Below are positions 15,894 through 24,177 of a stretch of 64,000 bases of DNA, one piece after another (position 1 is the stretch's first letter; every line of letters starts with the position of its first letter). Made by a program: the position numbers and the translations under genes. Below the pieces are notes generated by a model that made no database searches, was not told where the DNA came from, and was given only the letters and a program-made list of their open reading frames with translations. Where the stretch lies: NCBI RefSeq assembly GCF_003990975.1, contig NZ_RZJR01000004.1:20625-84624 (forward strand), written 5' to 3'. This DNA comes from Cohnella sp. AR92 (GTDB lineage: Bacteria; Bacillota; Bacilli; Paenibacillales; Paenibacillaceae).

Positions 15894-16517
15894 GTGAAGA
15901 AGGCAGTGGGGGTGGCCGTTTTGCTTGGCGTGCTTCTAAGCGCGCTGCTTGCCGGATGCTCGAACGGCGAGATCGAAGCGGTAAAGGCCGATCCGGCCAG
16001 GCGGGTCGAGGAGGCCCCGATCCGAATCGTTCGGAATGGGAAAGAAGCCGGTCCCGGCCCTCTTACGAACGAGAACGTCTCGATAGCCGGTATCCGCATC
16101 GGCGACAGCCAAGACCAAGTCCGAGGGATCCTGGGCGAACCCTCGAGCTTTCAGAACGGGGGCGGAGGGAGCCCGGATATCTGGTGGACGTACGAGGAGA
16201 GAGACCTGTCCGTCAGTTTCTATCGCACAGGAGAAAAGGAGCCGGCTGGAGGAGTGGACGCCATTAAGCTAAACTCCGCCTCCAAGATGAGGAGCCGGAA
16301 CAGCATCGGTATCGGCAGCACGAGGAAGGAGATCCTCGCCGCTTATCCGGAGGCGGTACAGAGCGAAAGTACAGCAGCCCAAGGTCTCTATACGCTATGG
16401 ATAACAGGAATGACCGAGAGCGAGGGCTTCCATACCCCGACGCTTATTCTGAGCTTATCGGAAGACAAAGTAACGCATATGGAGCTGACGACTTTCCTGA
16501 CCGATCCCGATAGATAA
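15894..16517 (+). CDS. Lipoprotein with SmpA/OmlA-like or DUF4309-like repeat
   Basis: This 207-residue protein starts at GTG 15894 behind TTGGAGGT. Residues 1-22 form a lipoprotein signal with lipobox LLAGC. Two segments of the form IGDSQDQVRGILGEPSSF (near 68-85) and IGIGSTRKEILAAYPEA (near 138-154) are the alpha-beta pattern of SmpA/BLIP-type folds. The function is unknown. A convergent gene follows across a shared terminator. Confidence 0.7.
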   Translation: MKKAVGVAVLLGVLLSALLAGCSNGEIEAVKADPARRVEEAPIRIVRNGKEAGPGPLTNENVSIAGIRIGDSQDQVRGILGEPSSFQNGGGGSPDIWWTYEERDLSVSFYRTGEKEPAGGVDAIKLNSASKMRSRNSIGIGSTRKEILAAYPEAVQSESTAAQGLYTLWITGMTESEGFHTPTLILSLSEDKVTHMELTTFLTDPDR

Positions 16518-16522
16518 AGAAG

Positions 16523-16573
16523 AAGGTCCCCGCAGATTGGACGTTGCTTAAACGTCCAATCTGCGGGGACCTT
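16523..16573. terminator. Bidirectional terminator with a 23-bp perfect stem
   Basis: Bases 16523-16545 and 16551-16573 are perfectly complementary over 23 bp with a 5-base loop. It lies between two convergent genes and has AAGG/CCTT ends that serve either direction. Confidence 0.8.
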
Positions 16574-16611
16574 TCTTGATGGGAAGGCGCTGTCCGAACC
16601 GGCCTTCGCCT

Positions 16612-17688
16612 TTATTGGAAGAACAAGAAATTCGTCGCGAGAGGGCGAAGCTGGCCGTCCGACGGACTGTTCACGACCCTTCCCTTGAACACAAGGGCGG
16701 AAGAGCCGCCGCCATCGAGGTTATAGCCGTCAATCGTCCCGTAACGGGTCAGCAGCATCTGTATCTCCGCCAGCGTAGCCCCCGAGCTTCCGTTCTCGTC
16801 GCGGCCGTCGATGACCAGGAAGAGCAGTTGGTCGTCCTTATAGTTAGCGACGATCGTGCGCGGAGCGCGATTCGGGCTCGTCTGCCACTTGAACGGAATC
16901 GCGAGATTCACGCCGTTCTTGCGCAGCATCGGCACGAAGGAGGCGCCGAATTTGGGGTTCAAACGGTCAAGCTGGGCTTGGCTGTTAAACACGCCGCCGA
17001 TGAGTTCCATCCGATCGTTCAGCCCGACGAAGAACAGATCGTTGTAGCTCGCTTCGAAGCCGCTCACGTACTTGCCGTTCACGACCGTCGTGCTGAGCGG
17101 GTAACGCTTGCCCTTCGAGTCGGCGAAGCCTCCGGCGTTGACCCCGGCGACGGCGCCCGTACGCTTGACCGCTGCGAGCGTCGTCTCGGAGCCGCCGAAC
17201 TTGTCCTTGCCCAGCGCCATGTTCATGGCTCCGTTGCTCTTCAGCTTGACCTTGAGCGCGTAACCGCTGAAGTTCTGGGCTTGGATCCGGAATAGCTGGG
17301 CGGTGAGCTTGTCCGAGGTGACGGAGTCGGCAACCGTACCCAACCGGCTCGTGATTCTCTTGTCGTAGATGAGAGCCGGCCTGTTCACTTGAGCCTTCGC
17401 CGTGGACATGATCGAGCTCATGCTGTTGTTCGTCTTGGCATAAAGCTCGGATACTTTCTTCATGGAAGACGATATTTCCTTGGCAATAATCTCGGCTTGA
17501 TTCAGCTCGTCCAAGACGGGAGCGGCGCTCTCGGCCAGCGACGGCAGCTTGGCGGCCGAATCGTCCGTCCTCTCGATCTCCGGGGCCTGGACGGAGAATT
17601 GGACCGATAGAATCCAGATCAGCAGACCGATGAAGGGGGCGCAGGCAAGCAGCAGCGTCCGATTGAAGCGTTGGACCGTGCTTATCAT
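16612..17688 (-). CDS. Phosphodiester glycosidase family protein (NAGPA-like)
   Basis: This 358-residue protein has one N-terminal membrane segment near residues 11-29, a helical linker, and from about 120 a NAGPA/DUF2233 domain. Diagnostic strings are AVAGVNAGGFAD, the RTIVANYKDDQLLFLVIDGRDENGS region and the C-terminal GYNLDGGGSSALVFKGRVVN. Family members remove sugar from phosphodiesters in surface polymers or capsule. The protein is predicted to face the outside. It overlaps the upstream gene by 4 bases, so the two form an operon. Confidence 0.85.
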   Translation of the reverse strand: MISTVQRFNRTLLLACAPFIGLLIWILSVQFSVQAPEIERTDDSAAKLPSLAESAAPVLDELNQAEIIAKEISSSMKKVSELYAKTNNSMSSIMSTAKAQVNRPALIYDKRITSRLGTVADSVTSDKLTAQLFRIQAQNFSGYALKVKLKSNGAMNMALGKDKFGGSETTLAAVKRTGAVAGVNAGGFADSKGKRYPLSTTVVNGKYVSGFEASYNDLFFVGLNDRMELIGGVFNSQAQLDRLNPKFGASFVPMLRKNGVNLAIPFKWQTSPNRAPRTIVANYKDDQLLFLVIDGRDENGSSGATLAEIQMLLTRYGTIDGYNLDGGGSSALVFKGRVVNSPSDGQLRPLATNFLFFQ

Positions 17689-18128
17689 TTGAGCACGTCC
17701 AGATTCTTCTTCAGGGCGTCGATCTGCTTCTTCAGCTCGGCGATCTGCGTATACAGCTTGTTGCTGTTGTCGGTCTTATCGTTCACGTTATCCTGATTGA
17801 AGGTCAGAAGCTCATTCAAGGATTCGACCTTCGATGACAGATCCGTCATCTCCTCCTTATAGCTGGCTTGCAGGCTGTCCAGGCGCTGCCGGTAGTCCTG
17901 CTGCATCGTCTCGATCTGCTTGGCGGTCTGCGCTTGCAGATCGCTGGAGATTTGTTCCTTCAAGTGCTCGGTATACAGGTAGGCTCCGGCGGCGCCGGCG
18001 CCGATCAGAACGATCCATAGTAGGAGGAAGGGAACGATCGATTTCTTGGGTGCGCGGCGCGGGGTCAACTGCTCGGAAGCATGGTCCGGGGCCGGCGCTA
18101 ATCTGGGAAGGGAAGAAGAATTACTCAT
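17685..18128 (-). CDS. Membrane-anchored coiled-coil protein
   Basis: This 147-residue protein has a basic cytoplasmic N-terminus, one membrane segment near residues 32-52 and then an extracellular coiled coil to the end. The coiled coil includes KQIETMQQDYRQRLDSLQ and ends ELKKQIDALKKNLDVLK. The stop overlaps the start of the glycosidase gene. It may act as a scaffold for that enzyme; this is inferred from the operon only. Confidence 0.65.
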   Translation of the reverse strand: MSNSSSLPRLAPAPDHASEQLTPRRAPKKSIVPFLLLWIVLIGAGAAGAYLYTEHLKEQISSDLQAQTAKQIETMQQDYRQRLDSLQASYKEEMTDLSSKVESLNELLTFNQDNVNDKTDNSNKLYTQIAELKKQIDALKKNLDVLK

Positions 18129-18371
18129 AACAACAAACCACCTCGTATTTCGGCAAAACCGATAATGAAAGTTTATTGTAGCACAACCTGGCGCAAATGG
18201 CCTGTCCGTTTGCCGGATTCGAGCGAACGAGAGCGAATCGCGGAGAATTCTGCCGAATCATGCCAGGCGGCAACACAGGGATAGACGATCCGAAGCGCCC
18301 GAAGGTTGCCTTTTTCGGTCCTTGTTCGTTATGATGGGAGGAAAATATAGGCGGCAGGAGAGGAAACAGCC

Positions 18372-19079
18372 ATGACAAACGCCCACTCATTGAATAAGGA
18401 TACTCTATACGTTCCCGAGGCGATGCTGTTCGATCTGGACGGCACGCTGTTCCAGACGGAATCGCTGCTCGCGACGGTTCATACCCGAGTCTTCGATACG
18501 CTTCGCGAAGAGAAGCTCTATACGAAGGAAGAACCGCCTCTTGAGAGACTGCTTGGAGCGCTCGGGATGCTTCTCGAGCATATCTGGCAGCGGGTCATGC
18601 CGGACGGATCGCCGGAGGCGCATGCCCGGGCGAACGAGCTGCTGCTTAAGTACGAGCTGGAGGATCTGGAAGCCGGCATCGGAGTGCTGTACGAAGGGGT
18701 AGAGGAGACGCTTCAAGCGTTGAAGAACAAAGGAATCCGTTTGTTCGTGGCGAGCAACGGGCTGGAGAGCTACGTGAAAGAAGTGCCGCGTCTGCGGGGA
18801 ATCGGAACGTTGTTCGAAGGTTTCTACAGCGCGGGAGAATACCAGACGGCAACCAAGGCGGAATTGGTGCGGATTCTGCTGGATAAGCACGGGATTCGCT
18901 CCGCCTGGATGGTCGGAGACCGTTCTTCGGACGTGGACGCGGGCAAGCGCAATGGGCTGTTCGTCGTCGGCTGCGATTACGCGGGCTTCCGCAAAGACGG
19001 GGAGCTGGAAGGATCGGATGCGGTCATCGGGGACTTCCGGGAGCTGCTCCGGCTCGTCGAGTCGGCAGAAGCCAAGTAA
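18372..19079 (+). CDS. HAD-superfamily hydrolase, phosphoglycolate phosphatase-like
   Basis: This 235-residue protein starts at ATG 18372 behind GGCAGGAGAGG. Motif I is DLDGTLFQTE with the nucleophile Asp at 21 and the acid-base Asp at 23. Motif II is in LFVASNG and motif IV is GDRSSDVDAGKRNG. A helical cap domain sits between motifs I and II. The order and size fit subfamily I hydrolases of the PpaX/Gph type. The substrate cannot be told from the sequence. Confidence 0.85.
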   Translation: MTNAHSLNKDTLYVPEAMLFDLDGTLFQTESLLATVHTRVFDTLREEKLYTKEEPPLERLLGALGMLLEHIWQRVMPDGSPEAHARANELLLKYELEDLEAGIGVLYEGVEETLQALKNKGIRLFVASNGLESYVKEVPRLRGIGTLFEGFYSAGEYQTATKAELVRILLDKHGIRSAWMVGDRSSDVDAGKRNGLFVVGCDYAGFRKDGELEGSDAVIGDFRELLRLVESAEAK

Positions 19080-19093
19080 GACTGCAAGCAATA

Positions 19094-19143
19094 GAAAGCC
19101 CGCGAGCCCGTTCCGGAATCGGAACGATGGCTTGCGGGCTTTC
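19094..19143. terminator. Bidirectional terminator between HAD and YheC/D genes
   Basis: Nested complementary arms GAAAGCCCGCGAGCC / GGCTTGCGGGCTTTC and CGTTCCG / CGGAACG form a long hairpin between two convergent genes. Confidence 0.8.
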
Positions 19144-19161
19144 GTGGCGTTCTCGCGCCGT

Positions 19162-20394
19162 TTAATCGGTTCCGTCCAAGAGCTCGTCGTACCAGGAGCG
19201 CATATCCTGCTGCGAGACGTTCTCCGGGCTGCGCGACTCGTGGGAGGAGCGCGAGCGGGAGCGGGACTCGGAGCGGTTCTGGCGGTCCGCTTTTTTCTCC
19301 CGGTATAGCCAAAGGGCATATTCAAGGGGGCGGGTGATGGCGCGGCGGTAAACCTCGCGCTCGCCTGCCCGGATGAATACCTCGCGAGAGGGCTTGGGGT
19401 TGACCTCCAGCAGCCAGACTCGGCCGCTGCGGTCGATCGCGAGATCGAGGGCAAGCTCGCAAAGCGCGCTGTACGACGCTTCGAGATGCTTCGCGACGCG
19501 GATTCCGAAGGACTCGGCGGTCTCCCGAATCTGGGAGATCTTGGCGTCGTTGTCGATCCAGAGGCGAAGCAGGGAGTTCATCGGAGCGGCTCTTCCGCCG
19601 CCGTGCAGATTGGAGGTGATGCTGCGGGCCGGACCGACGCGGCCGGCGCAGCCGGTCACTTCCCATTCTCCGGAGCCGTTCTTCTGCACGAGCATGCGGT
19701 AATCGTGCACCCTGCCGCCCGGCAGCTTGATGTTCAGTCCTTGCTGCACGATATATTTATCCCCGTTCATATCCCATTCCGACAATTCGGCGGCAAGGCT
19801 CTGGCGGGACACCTGCCTGGGATTGACGATCTTCCTCTTGTGATCTCTTCCTTGAAGAAGATAAGTTCCGTTCTTCTGCTTCTCGATCCGCAGGATGCCG
19901 CGCCCTCCCGTGCCGTTGATCGGCTTCACGTAGAGGAGAGGGAACTTGACCAGCATGGCCGAGACGTCCTCGAACGATTGATAGAGCCGGGTGACGGGCA
20001 AGTGGTCGCGGAAGGAAGAGACCTTCGAGAGAGTGCGATAAACGGTCCACTTGTTGCGCAGCGGACGGTTCAAGAACGTAAGATGAGAATACTTCTTCCG
20101 GAAAGCGAGAAGCTGCTCGAACCGCCTGCTTCGCTGGATGCGGCAGCGGTCGTAAATCAGGTGAGGGAACCGCACCCAGCGCCGGCTCCAGCTCCGGGTG
20201 TCGGGTTGATAGACCATCGCGTGAATGCGGGCGCTCCGATCCTCCACGTCGTCGGGAGTGAAGACGAAGGCGTCCAGCCCCATCTTGGCGGCGGCCGCGA
20301 TCATTTTCTCATAGACGCTCTTCTCTTCCAGAACCTTGTTATCGTTGAGATATAGGGTCAGAATGCCTAGCACAGGTTGCGTCAACCTTGTCAC
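19162..20394 (-). CDS. YheC/YheD family ATP-grasp protein (paralogue 5 of 5)
   Basis: This 410-residue protein has a core of about 350 residues in the ATP-grasp fold: LLYVKPINGTGGRGIL near 152-167, YIVQQGL near 215-221, VHDYRMLVQKNGSGEW, GGGRAAPMNSL, and ALDLAIDRSGRVWLLEVNPKPS near 335-356. The final ~40 residues are an unusual Arg-Ser-rich tail (SRSRSRSSHESRS). YheC/YheD proteins are linked to the endospore coat in Bacillus. The ligase chemistry is inferred from the fold. It is the last gene of the cluster, and a 33-base gap separates it from paralogue 4. Confidence 0.8.
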   Translation of the reverse strand: MTRLTQPVLGILTLYLNDNKVLEEKSVYEKMIAAAAKMGLDAFVFTPDDVEDRSARIHAMVYQPDTRSWSRRWVRFPHLIYDRCRIQRSRRFEQLLAFRKKYSHLTFLNRPLRNKWTVYRTLSKVSSFRDHLPVTRLYQSFEDVSAMLVKFPLLYVKPINGTGGRGILRIEKQKNGTYLLQGRDHKRKIVNPRQVSRQSLAAELSEWDMNGDKYIVQQGLNIKLPGGRVHDYRMLVQKNGSGEWEVTGCAGRVGPARSITSNLHGGGRAAPMNSLLRLWIDNDAKISQIRETAESFGIRVAKHLEASYSALCELALDLAIDRSGRVWLLEVNPKPSREVFIRAGEREVYRRAITRPLEYALWLYREKKADRQNRSESRSRSRSSHESRSPENVSQQDMRSWYDELLDGTD

Positions 20395-20427
20395 CTCTAT
20401 GCCGAATACGGGCTGTAGGCAGATGCG

Positions 20428-21603
20428 TTACGTTGGCGTGCTGCCTTGCTGCTGAAGCGCGGTCGAATGAAGATATTGGCTGTAGTTGAAGATCTGCTCG
20501 AGAGACTTCTTGCGGATATGCGGCTCGTCGAACTTCATCGGCTTGGAATTGGCTTCGAAGAACCACACCTGGCCGGTGGCGTCCACGCCTAGGTCCATCG
20601 ACATCTCGCCGGCCTTGTGCTTGGAGGATCTCTCGATCTGGCGAGCCAGGATCAAGGCGGTATTCTTGACCTTATTCAGAACCTTGCGGGCTTTGTCTTG
20701 GCCGAATACGGAGACGAGCAGCTTCTCCGGCTCTTCGATGTAGCCTCCCCGAGGCACATGAGTCGTAATGCTGGTATCGCCGGCAACCCTTGCTCCGATC
20801 CCCGTCAGTTCCCATTGGCCGAATTCGTTCTTCTGGATCAGCGCGCGAAGATCGAACGGTCTCTCGTTCACGGAAGCAAGGGCGATGCCTTGCTGGGCGA
20901 TATAAGGCTCCCCGATGGAGTTGGACTGCTTCAGGATCCGGTTCCATAATCTAGACAACGTCGAGCTGCGGAACGTTCGGCTGCCCTTCTCTTCTTGAAT
21001 CTGCAAAGTATAGGGAAGGTTTCTCTCCGGCTGAATCTTGAGAGACATGATGCCGACTCCGGCTTTGCCCCTTACGGGCTTCAGATAGAGGAGAGAATGG
21101 CGCTTCAGCAGGCTGGAGAGCACCGCGATCTCGGTCAGCTTCCTCGTCTCCGGGATGAAGGGGCGGGTCAGCTTGGAATCGTTCAGCCATTGAAACAAAG
21201 ACCACTTATTGAAAAAACGTCGGTTGAAGAGCTGGACGTTCGGGTTCTTGGCGATCGAGATCAGCTTCTTGCGCACGCGGGGAAGCATCTCGTCTTCACG
21301 CAGAGGGATCCGGTTGTAAACCACGTCCGGGCGAGGATAATAAGCGCTGTTCCAGATGCCTTCGCTCTTGCTGTACGTGTAGCCAAGAACGATCGGCCTG
21401 CTTAATTTAAGGTGCTTCACGGTAACGACATAAGTCATGAAGCCCATTTTCTCCCCCGTGGCGATTAGATCCGCGAAGTTCTGCCGATTGCCTCGAAAAT
21501 CCTGGACATCGTCATCGATCGTAAGAATGGCCAGAATCGGCTTCTCCCCGAAGCTATGGTTGGCATGGACAAGAATCTCCGGGGAGGGGAGAATCGGATT
21601 CAT
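20428..21603 (-). CDS. YheC/YheD family ATP-grasp protein (paralogue 4 of 5)
   Basis: This 391-residue protein shows LLYLKPVRGKAGVGIM, YIAQQGIAL, FDLRALIQKNEFGQWELTGIGARV and MSMDLGVDATGQVWFFEANSKPM. The last string is the metal- and nucleotide-binding end of the ATP-grasp domain. It is of the short type, without the ~90-residue N-terminal extension of paralogues 1 and 3. Its start overlaps the stop of paralogue 3 by 4 bases. Confidence 0.8.
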   Translation of the reverse strand: MNPILPSPEILVHANHSFGEKPILAILTIDDDVQDFRGNRQNFADLIATGEKMGFMTYVVTVKHLKLSRPIVLGYTYSKSEGIWNSAYYPRPDVVYNRIPLREDEMLPRVRKKLISIAKNPNVQLFNRRFFNKWSLFQWLNDSKLTRPFIPETRKLTEIAVLSSLLKRHSLLYLKPVRGKAGVGIMSLKIQPERNLPYTLQIQEEKGSRTFRSSTLSRLWNRILKQSNSIGEPYIAQQGIALASVNERPFDLRALIQKNEFGQWELTGIGARVAGDTSITTHVPRGGYIEEPEKLLVSVFGQDKARKVLNKVKNTALILARQIERSSKHKAGEMSMDLGVDATGQVWFFEANSKPMKFDEPHIRKKSLEQIFNYSQYLHSTALQQQGSTPT

Positions 21604-22979
21604 GACGACTCATCCTTCCTGCGGAATTTGCTCAGGTACAGGCAGTGGTCCAGAATATACTGCATGGACGCCTTGCCCTGCTCCTTCAACGCCGGATGCT
21701 TGAAGATGGAGCGTCCTGGCTTAGCGTTCGCTTCGAACATCCAGACGTCTCCGTCCCGGTCGATCCCGATGTCGAGCCCCAGCTCGCCGAGCGTATGGGA
21801 ATAGTTGCGTTCGATCGCCTCCGACAGGCGGATCGCGACGGTCTTGGCGTTATCCAGAACCTCGCCCGCCCGATCGCCGAACGTCCTTCCTAGCGCTTGC
21901 TCCGGCGTCATGAGCGAGCCGCCGTTCTTGATATGGGTCGTCACGCTTCCGCGTCCGGCCTTCTTGGCTCCGATCCCGGCAACGACCCAATCGTTGTTGC
22001 CGTCCTTGTGCATATGAAACCGGAAGTCGATCGGACAATTGTCGATCTCCATCAGACGGATGCCCTGCTGGACGACATAGCCGCTCAGGGCGCTTCCGTG
22101 CCTTCCTCTAAGCATTCGCATCAAGCTGCCGAAGTTCGAGAACCGGAGCAGAACGTTCTGTCCGCTGCGCCGATACCGGGCGAAGTAGCCCCTGCGGGGA
22201 TGGTAGGTCAACCGGTAGATCCCGTTGCCGAGACTGCCGCCCGTCGGCTTGTAATAGAGAAAATGATGCTTCTCCAGCAGCTCTTTGATTTGCTCCGGCT
22301 CCGGGTTGTTGATCGATTCCGGGAGATGACGAAGCGCCTCGGGATCTTTGTCCAGAAGGCTGTATACGTCCGATTTGTTGAAGAAGCTCCAGTTGAAGAA
22401 CGGAATCTTCCGCCGAACGAACCGTTCCCTCAGCGTAGTGATCGCCGCGCCGGTCTCCGCCCTGCGGCTCGGCAGCCGGTTGTAGACGACATCGGGAAGA
22501 GGGACGACCTTGCGAATCCAGCCGCCTCCGCCGTCGAGGAACCAACCGTTCACCGTCTCTTCCTGCCAATCGATATCCCTCGGGGTGAAGGCGAAGAAGT
22601 AGGCTTTCTTCTGGCCCAGTTGGAGCAGTTGCTTCACGAAGGAGGTTCTCACGCCGAACGGGGCGCCGGCGGAACGAACGCTGCTATCGGTCAGAATGCC
22701 GATCAGCGGCCCGAGCTGGACCTCTTCGCTGTTGGCGTTGGCGATATAGATCTTGCCGGACTTCGGTATGCGGACGGAGCGGCGCAAGCCGGCGGAGAGG
22801 AAGACGTGGTGGCCGCTCCTCTTGACGGTCTTGACGGCTGCGGGAACGATGTCCCGCCCGAGCTTGACGTTGATCGATTTGCGCCCGTTAAGGTTGAGAA
22901 GCTTCGCAAGGGGGCTGGAGAACCATACGACTCGCTCCGCTTGTTGCGTGAAGTGAACGTTACATTGGGTCAAACTCAT
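21600..22979 (-). CDS. YheC/YheD family ATP-grasp protein, long form (paralogue 3 of 5)
   Basis: This 459-residue protein starts at ATG 22979 with GGGAGGGTATTTC before it; a longer frame reaching 23183 overlaps the coding part of the upstream gene and is not credible. An N-terminal extension of about 90 residues (to LGPLIGILTDS) precedes the common core. Core motifs are FLYYKPTGGSLGNGIYRL, GYVVQQGIRL, DFRFHMHKDGNNDWVVAGIGA and LGLDIGIDRDGDVWMFEANAKPG. It overlaps paralogues 2 and 4, so translation is coupled. Confidence 0.8.
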   Translation of the reverse strand: MSLTQCNVHFTQQAERVVWFSSPLAKLLNLNGRKSINVKLGRDIVPAAVKTVKRSGHHVFLSAGLRRSVRIPKSGKIYIANANSEEVQLGPLIGILTDSSVRSAGAPFGVRTSFVKQLLQLGQKKAYFFAFTPRDIDWQEETVNGWFLDGGGGWIRKVVPLPDVVYNRLPSRRAETGAAITTLRERFVRRKIPFFNWSFFNKSDVYSLLDKDPEALRHLPESINNPEPEQIKELLEKHHFLYYKPTGGSLGNGIYRLTYHPRRGYFARYRRSGQNVLLRFSNFGSLMRMLRGRHGSALSGYVVQQGIRLMEIDNCPIDFRFHMHKDGNNDWVVAGIGAKKAGRGSVTTHIKNGGSLMTPEQALGRTFGDRAGEVLDNAKTVAIRLSEAIERNYSHTLGELGLDIGIDRDGDVWMFEANAKPGRSIFKHPALKEQGKASMQYILDHCLYLSKFRRKDESS

Positions 22980-24177
22980 GAAATACCCTCCCAGGTGGTC
23001 GAAGCAGGATATATCGGGCGTAAGCAAGCGGACGATCGACGGCATCGGCAGCCGCGGATTCGCCTGCGCACGCCATGGAGGCGCGCCCGGGTTTGGTGTT
23101 CGCTTCCAAGAACCAGAGTCTTCCTGAACGTTCGATTCCGAAGTCGAGTCCAAGCTCGGAGAACCTTCCGTATTTGCTTTCAAGGCAATCGATCACGTCT
23201 CCCGACGCTTCGATCAGCTCTTCGTGCAAGCGATCGGCTTGCTCTCGGCCGAACAGAACGGTCAGATAATCCTTCGCGCGGCGAGCCTTGCCGCCGCCGT
23301 GAAGATTCGCCGTCACGCTATGCGCCCTGCCGCAGCGCGCCGCGATTCCCGCGACCGCCCATCGGCCGCTGCCGTTTCTCTGCATGAGCGCTCGGATGTC
23401 GAAGGGCTCTCCGCTCGTTCCTCTTAAATCAAGCATGGGCTGCATGAGATAAGCGCGAGACCCGATCGCCTTGTCGATGCGGCTAAAGGCTTCCTCTTCC
23501 GGGATTCTCGCGAGGTGAAAAGGGACATTGGCGGCATTGCGTCCTTGAATGCGCAGCATCTCCGGTTCTTCCGCATGCCGGGCCACGGCGATGACCCGGC
23601 GTCCTTTGGAGCCGTGAGAAGGCTTAAGAAAGGCGGCGCCGTGGTGCTCGGCAAGCCAGTCTCGCAGAGCGATCGTCCCTTCATAGGGTTTCGTCGGAGG
23701 CAATAGGCCGGCTAAACGAGACTCCTGCCTCAAGCTGCGGTAGACATCGAGCTTGCCGGGAAGCCGTCCGTTCATCAGCCGAACCTTAGGCCTGCTCCTC
23801 AGCAGCTGCCGAAGCCCCTCTCGATAGAGGCGGCGTTCTCTTGCGTCGCCGGGCCACGCCCGATCGTAGACGAGGCTTGGAGCGGGAAGAGTCTCCCGTC
23901 TCCATTCGGCGCCCCGGGAGCTCCAGGCGAATACGGTGCCTTGCTCCTCGTCGAGAGTCCATGGAGCGAATGCGAAAACGCGCAAGCCATGCTTAGGACC
24001 GGCGGCAACGAGCCGTCGGATGAAAGCCGCTTCCGCGAAAGGGGGATATCCTCCTCTCTCGCAAACGGCGATTCCAAGTGAGAGCGCGGGGCCGTCTCCT
24101 TCAGGAGGGGCCGGAACGTCCCGGAGCCGCTCTCTCGTCAAGAACGACCCTTTAGAAACCGGAGAGAAAACGGGCAT
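22960..24177 (-). CDS. YheC/YheD family ATP-grasp protein (paralogue 2 of 5)
   Basis: This 405-residue protein is the most divergent and most GC-rich of the five. Motifs are AAFLKPSHGSKGRRVI, YLMQPMLDLRG, FDIRALMQRNGSGRWAVAGIAA, LHGGGKARR and LGLDFGIERSGRLWFLEANTKPG. The usual QQG triplet is replaced by QPM here. It overlaps the long-form genes on both sides (26 bases upstream, 20 bases downstream). It is probably structural or enzymatic in coat formation, like its relatives. Confidence 0.8.
   Translation of the reverse strand: MPVFSPVSKGSFLTRERLRDVPAPPEGDGPALSLGIAVCERGGYPPFAEAAFIRRLVAAGPKHGLRVFAFAPWTLDEEQGTVFAWSSRGAEWRRETLPAPSLVYDRAWPGDARERRLYREGLRQLLRSRPKVRLMNGRLPGKLDVYRSLRQESRLAGLLPPTKPYEGTIALRDWLAEHHGAAFLKPSHGSKGRRVIAVARHAEEPEMLRIQGRNAANVPFHLARIPEEEAFSRIDKAIGSRAYLMQPMLDLRGTSGEPFDIRALMQRNGSGRWAVAGIAARCGRAHSVTANLHGGGKARRAKDYLTVLFGREQADRLHEELIEASGDVIDCLESKYGRFSELGLDFGIERSGRLWFLEANTKPGRASMACAGESAAADAVDRPLAYARYILLRPPGRVFHEFDPM

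Noticed and set aside
21897-23387. A 496-codon open frame on the plus strand antisense to the YheC/D genes
   Set aside because: It is a shadow of GC-rich coding DNA. The opposite strand encodes clear ATP-grasp proteins, and the plus-strand product has no family-like motifs.
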